A stretch of 64,000 nucleotides of DNA, taken from positions 682,001-746,000 of the forward strand of contig JAXLVN010000001.1 in NCBI GenBank assembly GCA_046328995.1. Reading direction: 5' to 3'. This document shows, in pieces, positions 24,811 to 32,621 of this stretch (within the stretch, counting starts at the first letter, position 1; each line of letters starts with the position of its first letter). Position numbers and translations under genes: made by a program. This DNA comes from JADJXV01 sp046328995 (GTDB lineage Bacteria > Bacteroidota > Ignavibacteria > Kapaibacteriales > UBA961). The notes under the pieces were generated by a model that ran no database searches, was not told the origin of the DNA, and worked only from the letters and a program-made list of their open reading frames with translations.

Positions 24811-27800
24811 TCACCGCGCAATCAAGACTTTCCCGACCTGCTCATACAAACCAGCACGAAGACGGCAATAATACACACCCACCGGCAAGTCAAGCCCAGC
24901 AGAATACTCTCCCGCTTCGAGAAATCCATCCGATACTATAAGTACAGAATTCCCAACATAATCAAACACTTCCAAGCGTACATTTCCCGAGAGTCCTACG
25001 CCGAAGTCGATGCTTTTGTCTTTCACGGTCAGGAAATACTTCTTGCCGGTGCTGCTCACGACACGGATATTTTTCCCGCAGTAGTCGGCTAGCATGAGAA
25101 TATTGCCGCTTGAACTCCATATTTCACACTCTGCTATTTTTGAAGAATCAACTGATAACTTAACAGGATAGATTGTATCCGATGTATGCGGCAAGAATGC
25201 GTCGAAGGTTATAGGAATGGAACGGCTTCCGCCATTGCCACTAATAAGCAATTCTCCGTTTTTATCATCGGGAATTGCTTGACTATTTGTGATAGAATTG
25301 TACTTCACCAATAATGGATCGTAGTGTAGTGTTACACTCCAATCATTGACTCCAATCGGTATTTCCAAACTCATTGTGAATTGCTTGCCGGGTAAGATAG
25401 TTACCGTATCAGGTTTCAAGGTGAATGAACGTTCATTCCGTGGATTCACAGTGACGACAACTTCGTCAGATTTTACACATCCAGCGGGATTGGTGACAGT
25501 CAGCGTGTAGGTCGTGGTAGTCGTAGGGTTAGCTATCGTCTGACTTGCAGTAGGACTTGAAAGACCAGTTGAAGGACTCCAAGCGTACGAGTTTCCGGCT
25601 TCGGCAGGTGTACCTATTTCTGTACTTGCGCCGAGACAGATTGTTGTGTCGCTGCCTGCATTGGCGTTTGGTGGTGGAAGTATAGTTACAGTCACGAATG
25701 CGGAATCTATACATGTGCCACTGGAAACAAGTACTTTGTATTTCGTTGTACTGGTTGGGTTTGCTGTTGGATTGGCGATAGATGTATTATCCAATCCTGC
25801 ACTCGGTGACCATTCATACTTTGCGCCACCGCTGGCGAATAACTTCGCGCTCGCCCCTTCACAGATACTTGTATCATTGGAGACAATTGCTTTGATTGTG
25901 CCGATGGTCACGAGAACGGTATCACTCGCCGTACAACCACCATTTCCTGTAACGGTGAGGATGTATTGGGTTGTACTTGTTGGAGATACCGTTGGATTTG
26001 CTTTGGTTGCATCATCTAATCCCGTCGTTGGTTGCCAATTATACGTAAATCCTGTTTGTGCAGCTTCTCCTATTTCTGTGCTTGCGCCGATGCAGAGGGT
26101 TTTGTCTTCTCCTGCTTTGGCGGTGGGTTGTGGGTTGACCGTGATGGTCACGAATGCGGAATCTTCGCATGTGCCACTCGATACGTTTACTTTGTAGGTG
26201 GTTGTATTTGTGGGAGTTGCTATTGGGTTTTCGATGCTTGGATTGCTTAATCCGGTTGTGGGTGTCCATGTGTAGTTTGCTCCTCCGCTGGCGAGGAGTT
26301 GAATGCTTGTGCCGGAGCAAATAGTAGTATCGTTTGATACTTTGGCTACGATATTCCCAACTGTGACGAGAACGGTGTCATGCTCTGTGCACCCCATACT
26401 ATTGGAAACGGTAAGGATATATTCTGTTGTGCCAATAGTTGTGGCTGTAAATGTTGGGTTTGCTTTTGTTGGGTCGTCGATGTTGGTCGTCGGCTGCCAG
26501 GTGTATTGATGTCCGGCTGTGGGTTTTTCCCCTAGCTCTGCTGTGCCTCCCGGACATACTGTTTTGTCGCTTCCGGCGTGCGCGCCTGAAAATTGGAGAA
26601 TACTCACTTCTACGTATGCAGTATCAGAACATATTCCATTCGATACCACCACTCTGTACTTCGTATCGACCTTAGGCGAGGCAATAGGATTCGGGATGTT
26701 CGGATTGTCCAAACTCTCCGTCGGAGACCATGAATATGTTTGTCCTCCGCTTGCTCGAAGCTGTACACTCCCCCCTTTGCAGATTGGGCTAACCTGCTCA
26801 GTACTTGCTAAAAGTGAATCGACAATAACTACGAATATTTTCGTTCGCTTACACCCCATTGCACCCGACTGTGTGAGCACGTACTTTGTTGTGGTTGATG
26901 CTGTTAACAATGGGTTAGATACTGTTGGGCTACTCAGGCCACTTGCGGGCTCCCATTGATACGAGTAGCCGATGCGTGGAGCTATCCCGATTGGTGTAGG
27001 ACCGCTATTTTTACAGTGATAGATTGTGTCTGCTTGGATAGAATCATTGAAAATATAATCCATAAAGTTCGGTAAACCTAAGAAAGACTTTCCCGTCAAA
27101 TGGATTGCATCCATTTGATAATTACAAGCATACCCTTTTACATTTGGATGTTCGATTACATCGAGAAAAGGTCTGTAAATCGATGACATATAGAGCTTCT
27201 TATCCGGACCTAGTTGCAGTGAAGATGCAAAAAGAGACTGCAGGCGAACCGGGAACACAAAGCGAGATTGAAACACTACTTCCGGCTTACTTGATCCTAT
27301 CTCAAACTGAAAAATAGCAGATTGATACGTCGTCGATTGTATCGTAATTCTACCAATTGCATAGAGTTTTGAATTGTCCGGTGAGAAACTCACGCCGTAA
27401 AACATTTCAGAAGATGTGGAATTACTCAGTAGTATCTGATTGTCAACACTACCTGATTGATTATCAAAATTAAACATTGCCAAATATGGACGTGTCTCTT
27501 CTGAGATTTTATACGAGGCAATGGCGAGCTTCGTACCATCGGGTGAAATTTTCATACATCCTGCAGTGTGATCAACAGCAACATTAGCATAGGTTGATAG
27601 TATTGGAATTGTATCTATACCCGAAGCTGTAACACGATAGGAATAGAAGATATTCTGGGTTTGATGATGGGCTACTACCCAGAAGTCCTTGCCATTGCAA
27701 GAAATAGTGCCGGTTAGTTTTTCTGAAACACTATCGGCTAATGCAATGTTTTTGAGTATCACATCACCATCAGGATTTTGTAAATTTACAATCGAATAAT

Positions 27801-28191
27801 GGAGTTTTGTGGTGGTAGGGGTTCCGCCGGATGTCAGGTCCGGTACTGTAAACACATAGTATTGCTTCGTATTACCTGGATCAGGGACAATCAACACACC
27901 TTGTGACGAAGATGTACCACTCAGTAAACTATCGCCATTTGACATGATTTGGTGTTTTCGATTCCATATCTGTTCTCCATTCGTGTAGAATAGTACTTCG
28001 CCTGATCCTTTATCTGAAATGGCAGCGCATCCTTCGGCCGAACTCAGTGGACCGGAAATTGAAATTGTCGAATCGTTTCTAAAAGTCAAGCCGGTATTAT
28101 CACCAAAATACCAGGTATCTGCTTCGTGCTGTGCAAGCAATGGAGAACAACAAATACAAAACACACAGGTAAGCAGTAAAAGAATCCTCAT
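24811..28191 (-). CDS. Large multi-Ig/PKD-like T9SS cargo protein
   Basis: Secreted protein of 1126 residues: signal peptide MRILLLLTCVFCICCSPLLA; an N-terminal ~360-residue region (ADTWYFGDNTGLTFRN, CAAISDKGSGEVLFYTNGEQIW, SPDGTKLAIASYK) typical of propeller-like heads of gliding-associated surface proteins; then seven ~75-residue Ig/PKD-like modules that alternate between two types (AGSDKTVC...ELGE and VSNDTTIC...LLASGG). A cohesin-like segment follows (VNDWSVTLHYDPLLVKYNSI), and a C-terminal T9SS type A sorting domain (VRLEVFDYVGN, GVYYCRLRAG, KVLIAR). It is exported through T9SS to the cell surface, probably as an adhesin. An AAAGGA site precedes the ATG. Confidence 0.88.
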   Translation of the reverse strand: MRILLLLTCVFCICCSPLLAQHEADTWYFGDNTGLTFRNDSTISISGPLSSAEGCAAISDKGSGEVLFYTNGEQIWNRKHQIMSNGDSLLSGTSSSQGVLIVPDPGNTKQYYVFTVPDLTSGGTPTTTKLHYSIVNLQNPDGDVILKNIALADSVSEKLTGTISCNGKDFWVVAHHQTQNIFYSYRVTASGIDTIPILSTYANVAVDHTAGCMKISPDGTKLAIASYKISEETRPYLAMFNFDNQSGSVDNQILLSNSTSSEMFYGVSFSPDNSKLYAIGRITIQSTTYQSAIFQFEIGSSKPEVVFQSRFVFPVRLQSLFASSLQLGPDKKLYMSSIYRPFLDVIEHPNVKGYACNYQMDAIHLTGKSFLGLPNFMDYIFNDSIQADTIYHCKNSGPTPIGIAPRIGYSYQWEPASGLSSPTVSNPLLTASTTTKYVLTQSGAMGCKRTKIFVVIVDSLLASTEQVSPICKGGSVQLRASGGQTYSWSPTESLDNPNIPNPIASPKVDTKYRVVVSNGICSDTAYVEVSILQFSGAHAGSDKTVCPGGTAELGEKPTAGHQYTWQPTTNIDDPTKANPTFTATTIGTTEYILTVSNSMGCTEHDTVLVTVGNIVAKVSNDTTICSGTSIQLLASGGANYTWTPTTGLSNPSIENPIATPTNTTTYKVNVSSGTCEDSAFVTITVNPQPTAKAGEDKTLCIGASTEIGEAAQTGFTYNWQPTTGLDDATKANPTVSPTSTTQYILTVTGNGGCTASDTVLVTIGTIKAIVSNDTSICEGASAKLFASGGAKYEWSPSAGLDNTSIANPTANPTSTTKYKVLVSSGTCIDSAFVTVTILPPPNANAGSDTTICLGASTEIGTPAEAGNSYAWSPSTGLSSPTASQTIANPTTTTTYTLTVTNPAGCVKSDEVVVTVNPRNERSFTLKPDTVTILPGKQFTMSLEIPIGVNDWSVTLHYDPLLVKYNSITNSQAIPDDKNGELLISGNGGSRSIPITFDAFLPHTSDTIYPVKLSVDSSKIAECEIWSSSGNILMLADYCGKNIRVVSSTGKKYFLTVKDKSIDFGVGLSGNVRLEVFDYVGNSVLIVSDGFLEAGEYSAGLDLPVGVYYCRLRAGLYEQVGKVLIAR

Positions 28192-28357
28192 GAAAATATC
28201 CTTTCGGGTTCGATGGCTGTGGAGGAAAGTGACCGGTAAAATTAAGTCATTACATGAGATTGAAATACGTTTCTTGCAATTTACACAACAACGGGCGTAA
28301 GTGCAAGGAAAATTAAAGATGGTGATTTAATTTTCTACTGCTGGTTGTGTTGGATGA

Positions 28358-29098
28358 ATGGCACGTTGATTTTCTATAATACTCACTGATAAAACTACAG
28401 GAATACAGCAGGTGATTTTTTAAGCACAAAGTTCTCAAAGATACTCCACAAAGTTCACTATTGATACACCTATCTTATAGCGTACTTTGTGGTTACCTTC
28501 GAGTACTTTGTGTTAAAAATGACATTGCTGAAGAATAGCACGATGATTTTTTATGATATTCGCTTTTAAAACATCACGAATTCAGCAGGTGACTTTTTTA
28601 AGCACAAAGGCACCAAGATACTCCACAAAGTTCACTATTGATACACCTAATCTTATTGTGTACTTTGTGGTTACCTTCGAGTACTTTGTGTTAAAAATGA
28701 CATTGCTGAGGAATAGCACGCTGATTTTTTATGATGTTCGCTGATAAAACAACACGAATTCAGCAGGTGACTTTTATAAGCACAAAGTTCTCAAAGATAC
28801 TCCACAAAGTTCGCTATTGATACACCTATCTTATAGCGTACTTTGTGGTTACCTTCGTGTACTTTGTGTTAAAAATGACATTGCTGAAGAATAGCACGAT
28901 GATTTTTTATGATATTCGCTTTTAAAACATCACGAATTCAGCAGGTGACTTTTTTAAGCACAAAGTTCTCAAAGTTACTCCACAAAGTTCACTATTGATA
29001 CACCTATCTTATAGCGTACTTTGTGGTTACCTTCGTGTACTTTGTGTTAAAAATGACATTGCTGAAGAATAGCACGCTGATTTTTTATGAAATTCGCC
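28358..29098. repeat. Tandem array of ~178-bp units
   Basis: About four units; the marker GCAGGTGA occurs at 28408, 28585, 28763 and 28941 (spacings 177, 178, 178). Each unit holds nested inverted repeats (AAGCACAAAG/CTTTGTGTT and CCACAAAGT/ACTTTGTGG). Units 2 and 4 are nearly identical, and units 1 and 3 share GATAAAAC, so a ~356-bp higher-order repeat is visible. It lies in the 1.1-kb gap between divergent genes and contains no credible coding frame. Confidence 0.88.
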
Positions 29099-29231
29099 AA
29101 TCAGATCATCTTCAATCATAAACAATCAGCGGGATCAGCGTGCCATTGGAAATAGAACATTGATTTACTACGATGTTCGCTGATACAATCATCTTCAATC
29201 ATAAACAATCATACAAATCAGCGTGCCATTA
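29092..29231. repeat. Two degenerate ~56-bp direct repeats
   Basis: The segment TTCGC...ATCATCTTCAATCATAAACAATCA...ATCAGCGTGCCATT occurs twice (about 29092-29147 and 29175-29230). It immediately follows the 178-bp array and precedes the ABC exporter promoter. Confidence 0.75.
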
Positions 29232-29270
29232 CACCTAGCCCGTGCCGCGATTCAATTACCGCATTCTTCG

Positions 29271-29278
29271 TATTTTTG
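29271..29278 (+). promoter_or_regulatory. Candidate -7 box for ABC exporter
   Basis: TATTTTTG, an exact TAnnTTTG match and the same octamer as in the tRNA-Lys promoter, 42 bp before the ATG. No -33 TTTG at the right distance. Confidence 0.5.
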
Positions 29279-29319
29279 CAGATAGTCCTCACACATCCTG
29301 CAATTTCCTGAATTGAATA

Positions 29320-31107
29320 ATGGAACAATCCGACGAAAAACTCTACAAAAAACTCGACACTACCCTGCTTCGCCGCCTGCTGCAATATCTTAAGCCCTAT
29401 ACAAAATGGATTGCTTTTGCGTTCTGCTTGACAATTGTCTCGTCCACATTGCCGCCGTTGCGCCCATACTTAACCAAAGTAGCGATTGATACCTATGTCG
29501 TCACCGGTGACTCCGGCGGCCTCCTGCAAATGGCGCTTCTCATCGCGGGTGTGCTCATTTTTGGGGGAATTATCCAGTATTCTCTCACCTTTCTCATGCA
29601 GTGGATTGGTCAGAAAGTACTTCTTGATATTCGACTTGCGGTGTTTAAGCATATTCAGACATTTTCCCTTCGCTATTACGACACCACGCCGGTTGGTCGC
29701 CTCATTACTCGCGTTACCAATGACGTCGAAGCGCTCAACGAACTCTTCTCCTCAGGCGTAGTGCTCATCATCGCCGATGCTCTGTTGATTCTTGCTATTG
29801 TCTGCTTTATGCTTGTTACGAGCTGGAAACTCACCCTAGCGACTATTGCCGTGCTGCCGCTGCTGTTTATCGCAACTACTATCTTCCGTAAGAAAGTACG
29901 TGTCGTTTATGCGCAAATTCGAACGCAGATTGCGCGGATGAATTCTTTTTTGAATGAATATATCACCGGCGCTACCACAATTCAACTCTTCTCACGCCAA
30001 GCGCAACAATTTGATACATTTAATGAAATTAATCAGACGCACACCGATTTGCAGCTCAAGTCGGTCGGCTATTATGCACGCTTCTTTCCGGTGGTGGAAA
30101 TGATTGGTTCATTTGCGCTCTGCCTCATTATCTGGTACGCAGCCCGCACGATTTTTTCAGGGGAAATGACCGTTGGTGTGCTGATTGCTTTTATGCAGTA
30201 TTCGGAAATGTTCTTCCGGCCGATCCGCGATTTAACGGAAAAGTATAATACCCTTCAAAGCGCTATGGCTGCGTCCGAACGTATATTTGGTTTGCTCGAC
30301 ACGAAAGAATCGATCGCCGACGCGCCGAATGCCGTGCCGCTTGTGAAGTTTGAAAAAGGAATTGAATTTAAAAATGTGGATTTCGCGTATGATGGTAAGA
30401 CTCCCGTTCTCAAGAATGTTTCGTTCACCCTTCACAAAGGCGAGACAATCGCCATTGTCGGTGCGACGGGCGCCGGTAAGAGTTCGATTATCAATCTCTT
30501 ATGCCGGTTTTATGATTATCAGAATGGTGAAATAATCATTGATGGGTTGAATATACGGTCTATCACACAGGCATCTCTCCGCTCAAAAATCGCGCTTGTC
30601 TTGCAGGATGTGTTTCTCTTTTCGCGGAGTGTGGCGGATAATATTTCGCTTGGACGTGATGGCATTACCGAAACGCAGATTCGTGATGCAGCCGTGGCAT
30701 TAGGCGCTGAGGAGTTTATTTCTAAATTACCGAAGGGTTTTGATACCATGATGATAGAGCGAGCCGCCAATCTTTCGGTCGGACAAAAACAGCTTATTTC
30801 CTTCTGCCGCGCGCTTGCCGGGAATCCTGATATTCTCATTCTCGATGAAGCGACCTCCAGCATCGACACCGAAACCGAACAAATCATCGAGCGCTCGATT
30901 GACCGCCTGCTTGACGGGCGTACTTCTATCGTCATCGCTCATAGGTTATCCACCATCCAACGTGCCGACAAAATCCTCGTTCTTCATTTAGGAGAAATGC
31001 GTGAGTTTGGGACGCATGCTGAGCTCTTGGCGCTGAATGGATTGTATGCGAAGTTGTATAGATTGCAGTATAAGGAGCAGTTGGTCGGCAAGTCGGAAAG
31101 TCGGTAA
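29320..31107 (+). CDS. ABC exporter, fused permease and ATPase (MsbA/MDR type)
   Basis: Protein of 595 residues that works as a dimer in the inner membrane. The N-terminal ~320 residues hold six transmembrane helices (type I exporter fold). The nucleotide-binding domain has Walker A GATGAGKSS, Q-loop VLQDVFLF, signature LSVGQKQ, Walker B ILILDEATSSID and H-loop IAHRLSTI. The signature has V where most have G (LSVGQ). This could export lipid or drugs; the substrate is not readable. Its last residues (KSESR) are encoded by AAGTCGG-type simple repeat that continues past the stop codon. Confidence 0.94.
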   Translation: MEQSDEKLYKKLDTTLLRRLLQYLKPYTKWIAFAFCLTIVSSTLPPLRPYLTKVAIDTYVVTGDSGGLLQMALLIAGVLIFGGIIQYSLTFLMQWIGQKVLLDIRLAVFKHIQTFSLRYYDTTPVGRLITRVTNDVEALNELFSSGVVLIIADALLILAIVCFMLVTSWKLTLATIAVLPLLFIATTIFRKKVRVVYAQIRTQIARMNSFLNEYITGATTIQLFSRQAQQFDTFNEINQTHTDLQLKSVGYYARFFPVVEMIGSFALCLIIWYAARTIFSGEMTVGVLIAFMQYSEMFFRPIRDLTEKYNTLQSAMAASERIFGLLDTKESIADAPNAVPLVKFEKGIEFKNVDFAYDGKTPVLKNVSFTLHKGETIAIVGATGAGKSSIINLLCRFYDYQNGEIIIDGLNIRSITQASLRSKIALVLQDVFLFSRSVADNISLGRDGITETQIRDAAVALGAEEFISKLPKGFDTMMIERAANLSVGQKQLISFCRALAGNPDILILDEATSSIDTETEQIIERSIDRLLDGRTSIVIAHRLSTIQRADKILVLHLGEMREFGTHAELLALNGLYAKLYRLQYKEQLVGKSESR

Positions 31108-31200
31108 GTCTATAAGTCGTAAGTCGGTAAGTCTATAAGTCGTAAGTCGAGTAGTTGGAAGTCGAGTAGTTGGAAGTCGAGTAGTTGGAAGTCCATAGGT
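31088..31200. repeat. AAGTC-type simple repeats, left block
   Basis: Tandem variants of TAAGTCTATAAGTCGTAAGTCGG (two copies), then three copies of a 15-bp unit (AGTCGAGTAGTTGGA). It starts inside the 3' end of the ABC exporter gene. Its reverse complement resembles the right block (31764-31840), so the two blocks are inverted relative to each other. Confidence 0.85.
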
Positions 31201-31235
31201 CGAGTCGTAAGCTGTTGAGTAATTACTAATAAGTC

Positions 31236-31487
31236 GATTAGTAATGGGGTTACCGCATCAAAATATCTGATAGCTCCTTAGGAGCGAAATCTTAATAGAA
31301 AATGGATGATTCTTTGAAATAAAGCTCCGTAGGATCGACATAAATACGACCAATCCACCAACTATTTCGCTCCGATGGAGCTTTTATGAATTATAGGACG
31401 TACTTTCTATTACTTTCGCCCTTATAGGGCTGAAGAAATGGATTATTTCCCCTAGAAAAATTTGATGCGGAAACCCTAGATTAGTAA
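31236..31487. mobile_element. 234-bp MITE with 9-bp target duplication
   Basis: Element at 31245-31478 with terminal inverted repeats TGGGGTTACCGCATCAAA and (reverse complement of the other end) TAGGGTTTCCGCATCAAA, 16/18 identical, flanked by the direct repeat GATTAGTAA (31236-31244 and 31479-31487). The inside has several palindromes (GCTCCTTAGGAGC, GCTCCGATGGAGC-like, CCCTTATAGGGC) and no gene. This is a non-autonomous DNA transposon footprint. Confidence 0.85.
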
Positions 31488-31588
31488 ACTTATCTTTGCT
31501 TGGGATATTCCCTGCTAATACCCTATATTCCCTTTGGTCCTTAGTGTCCCTTTGGTCTGTACTGTCCGTTGATACTTCGCACCGCTCT

Positions 31589-31763
31589 CCACTTACCACT
31601 TTCCACTTACCACTTTCCACTTACCACTTACGACTTACGAATTATAGACTTATAGACTTATAGACTTATAGACTTATAGACTTATAGACTTATAGACTTA
31701 TAGACTTATAGACTTATAGACTTATAGACTTATAGACTTATAGACTTATAGACTTATAGACTT
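31589..31763. repeat. Simple repeats: 14-bp and 8-bp microsatellite
   Basis: Copies of CCACTTACCACTTT (31589-31640 region) run into about 15 tandem copies of the 8-mer TTATAGAC (31642-31763). The copy number of such a tract is likely to vary between cells or strains. Confidence 0.88.
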
Positions 31764-31840
31764 ACGACTCAAAGACTTACGACTTACGACTCAAAGACTT
31801 ACGACTTACGACTTAAAGACTTAAAGACTTACGACTTACG
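31764..31840. repeat. AAGTC-type simple repeats, right block
   Basis: Variants of ACTTACGACTTACGACTCAAAG in tandem. In the sense of the minus-strand gene it reads GTCGTAAGTCGTAAGTC, and it supplies that gene's last three codons and stop. It is the inverted counterpart of the left block at 31088-31200. Confidence 0.85.
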
Positions 31841-32287
31841 ACCACCCTCCAATATCCTCTTCGTCATCTCCTGCCGATACGTAAACATCTCCTCTATCTG
31901 CTTGCGCACGAAGAGTGTGTGAGCCAATTTCCCGAGCCAGCCGAAGGGTAATTCGTATTCGAAGATATCGGTGAGGGTCGTTTCACCGTTTTTTTCGCTT
32001 AACATGCGACGTTGGAACATTGACTTGAACGGACCTTTGAGCTGGCGGTCGGAGAAGAGCGTTGGCGGTGTGTATTCGACGAATTGCATTTTCATGCGCG
32101 AGGTGAGAAAGCCGAATTGCCGGACTTTGAGTTCGACGATTTGACCGAGCCCTGGTTCAGTGGCATGCTCGATAGTTACCTGAATATTCGGCGGCGTGAT
32201 TTTCAGCAGATTCCGTGTATCATCATGAAAATGGAACACTGCTTCGATTGGAGCTTTGATTGTAATTGACCTCTGAAATACTTCCAT
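31829..32287 (-). CDS. SRPBCC (START-like) ligand-binding protein
   Basis: Cytoplasmic protein of 152 residues. The start at 32287 gives MEVFQRSITIKAPIEAVFHFHDD, the classic opening of SRPBCC/polyketide-cyclase-like proteins. Later parts (LKVRQFGFLTSRMKMQFVEY, FEYELPFGWLGKLAHTLFVRKQIEEMF) match the subgroup found with sugar epimerases and cell-division inhibitor-like proteins. The frame is open 54 codons upstream without family similarity. The C-terminal Arg-Lys-Ser-stop is read from the AAGTC repeat, so the natural C-terminus may have been altered. Ligand unknown. Confidence 0.85.
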   Translation of the reverse strand: MEVFQRSITIKAPIEAVFHFHDDTRNLLKITPPNIQVTIEHATEPGLGQIVELKVRQFGFLTSRMKMQFVEYTPPTLFSDRQLKGPFKSMFQRRMLSEKNGETTLTDIFEYELPFGWLGKLAHTLFVRKQIEEMFTYRQEMTKRILEGGRKS

Positions 32288-32621
32288 GATTACTCTTTCT
32301 TGTGTGGATAATGCCGGAAAATTACGAAATAATCTACGATAAAGACCTACTTTTCTGCGTGATAGGCTGCAGTGAACTTTGTGTACGAGTATTGCAACAA
32401 ATGAACGCTGAAGTACCGGATATGACGGCGAAATGCATTCTATAATCACAACCTAAATTGAGTCTAAATTACGATAGAGAAAATGTTTTTGAGGTTTGAA
32501 ATGTTTTTCTGAATAAACCTATGATATTTGTCATATTTATAAAATTTATTTTACCGTAATTTTACATTGAAACATGTCAAAAAAAATTGACACATTTTTC
32601 AGTACATATTAAGGTAACATT
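32288..32621. other. Divergent intergenic region with a possible operator
   Basis: A 334-base AT-rich gap between divergent genes. A palindrome TGTCAA-N6-TTGACA (32575-32592) lies 30 bp before the start of the CX4CH protein and could be a regulator site. No RNA gene is seen. Confidence 0.4.

Noticed and set aside
28358..29098. CRISPR array
   Set aside because: Units are ~178 bp and similar throughout, without short repeats separated by unique spacers, and no cas genes are near.
31642..31763. CRISPR-like short repeats
   Set aside because: A pure 8-bp tandem repeat without spacers.
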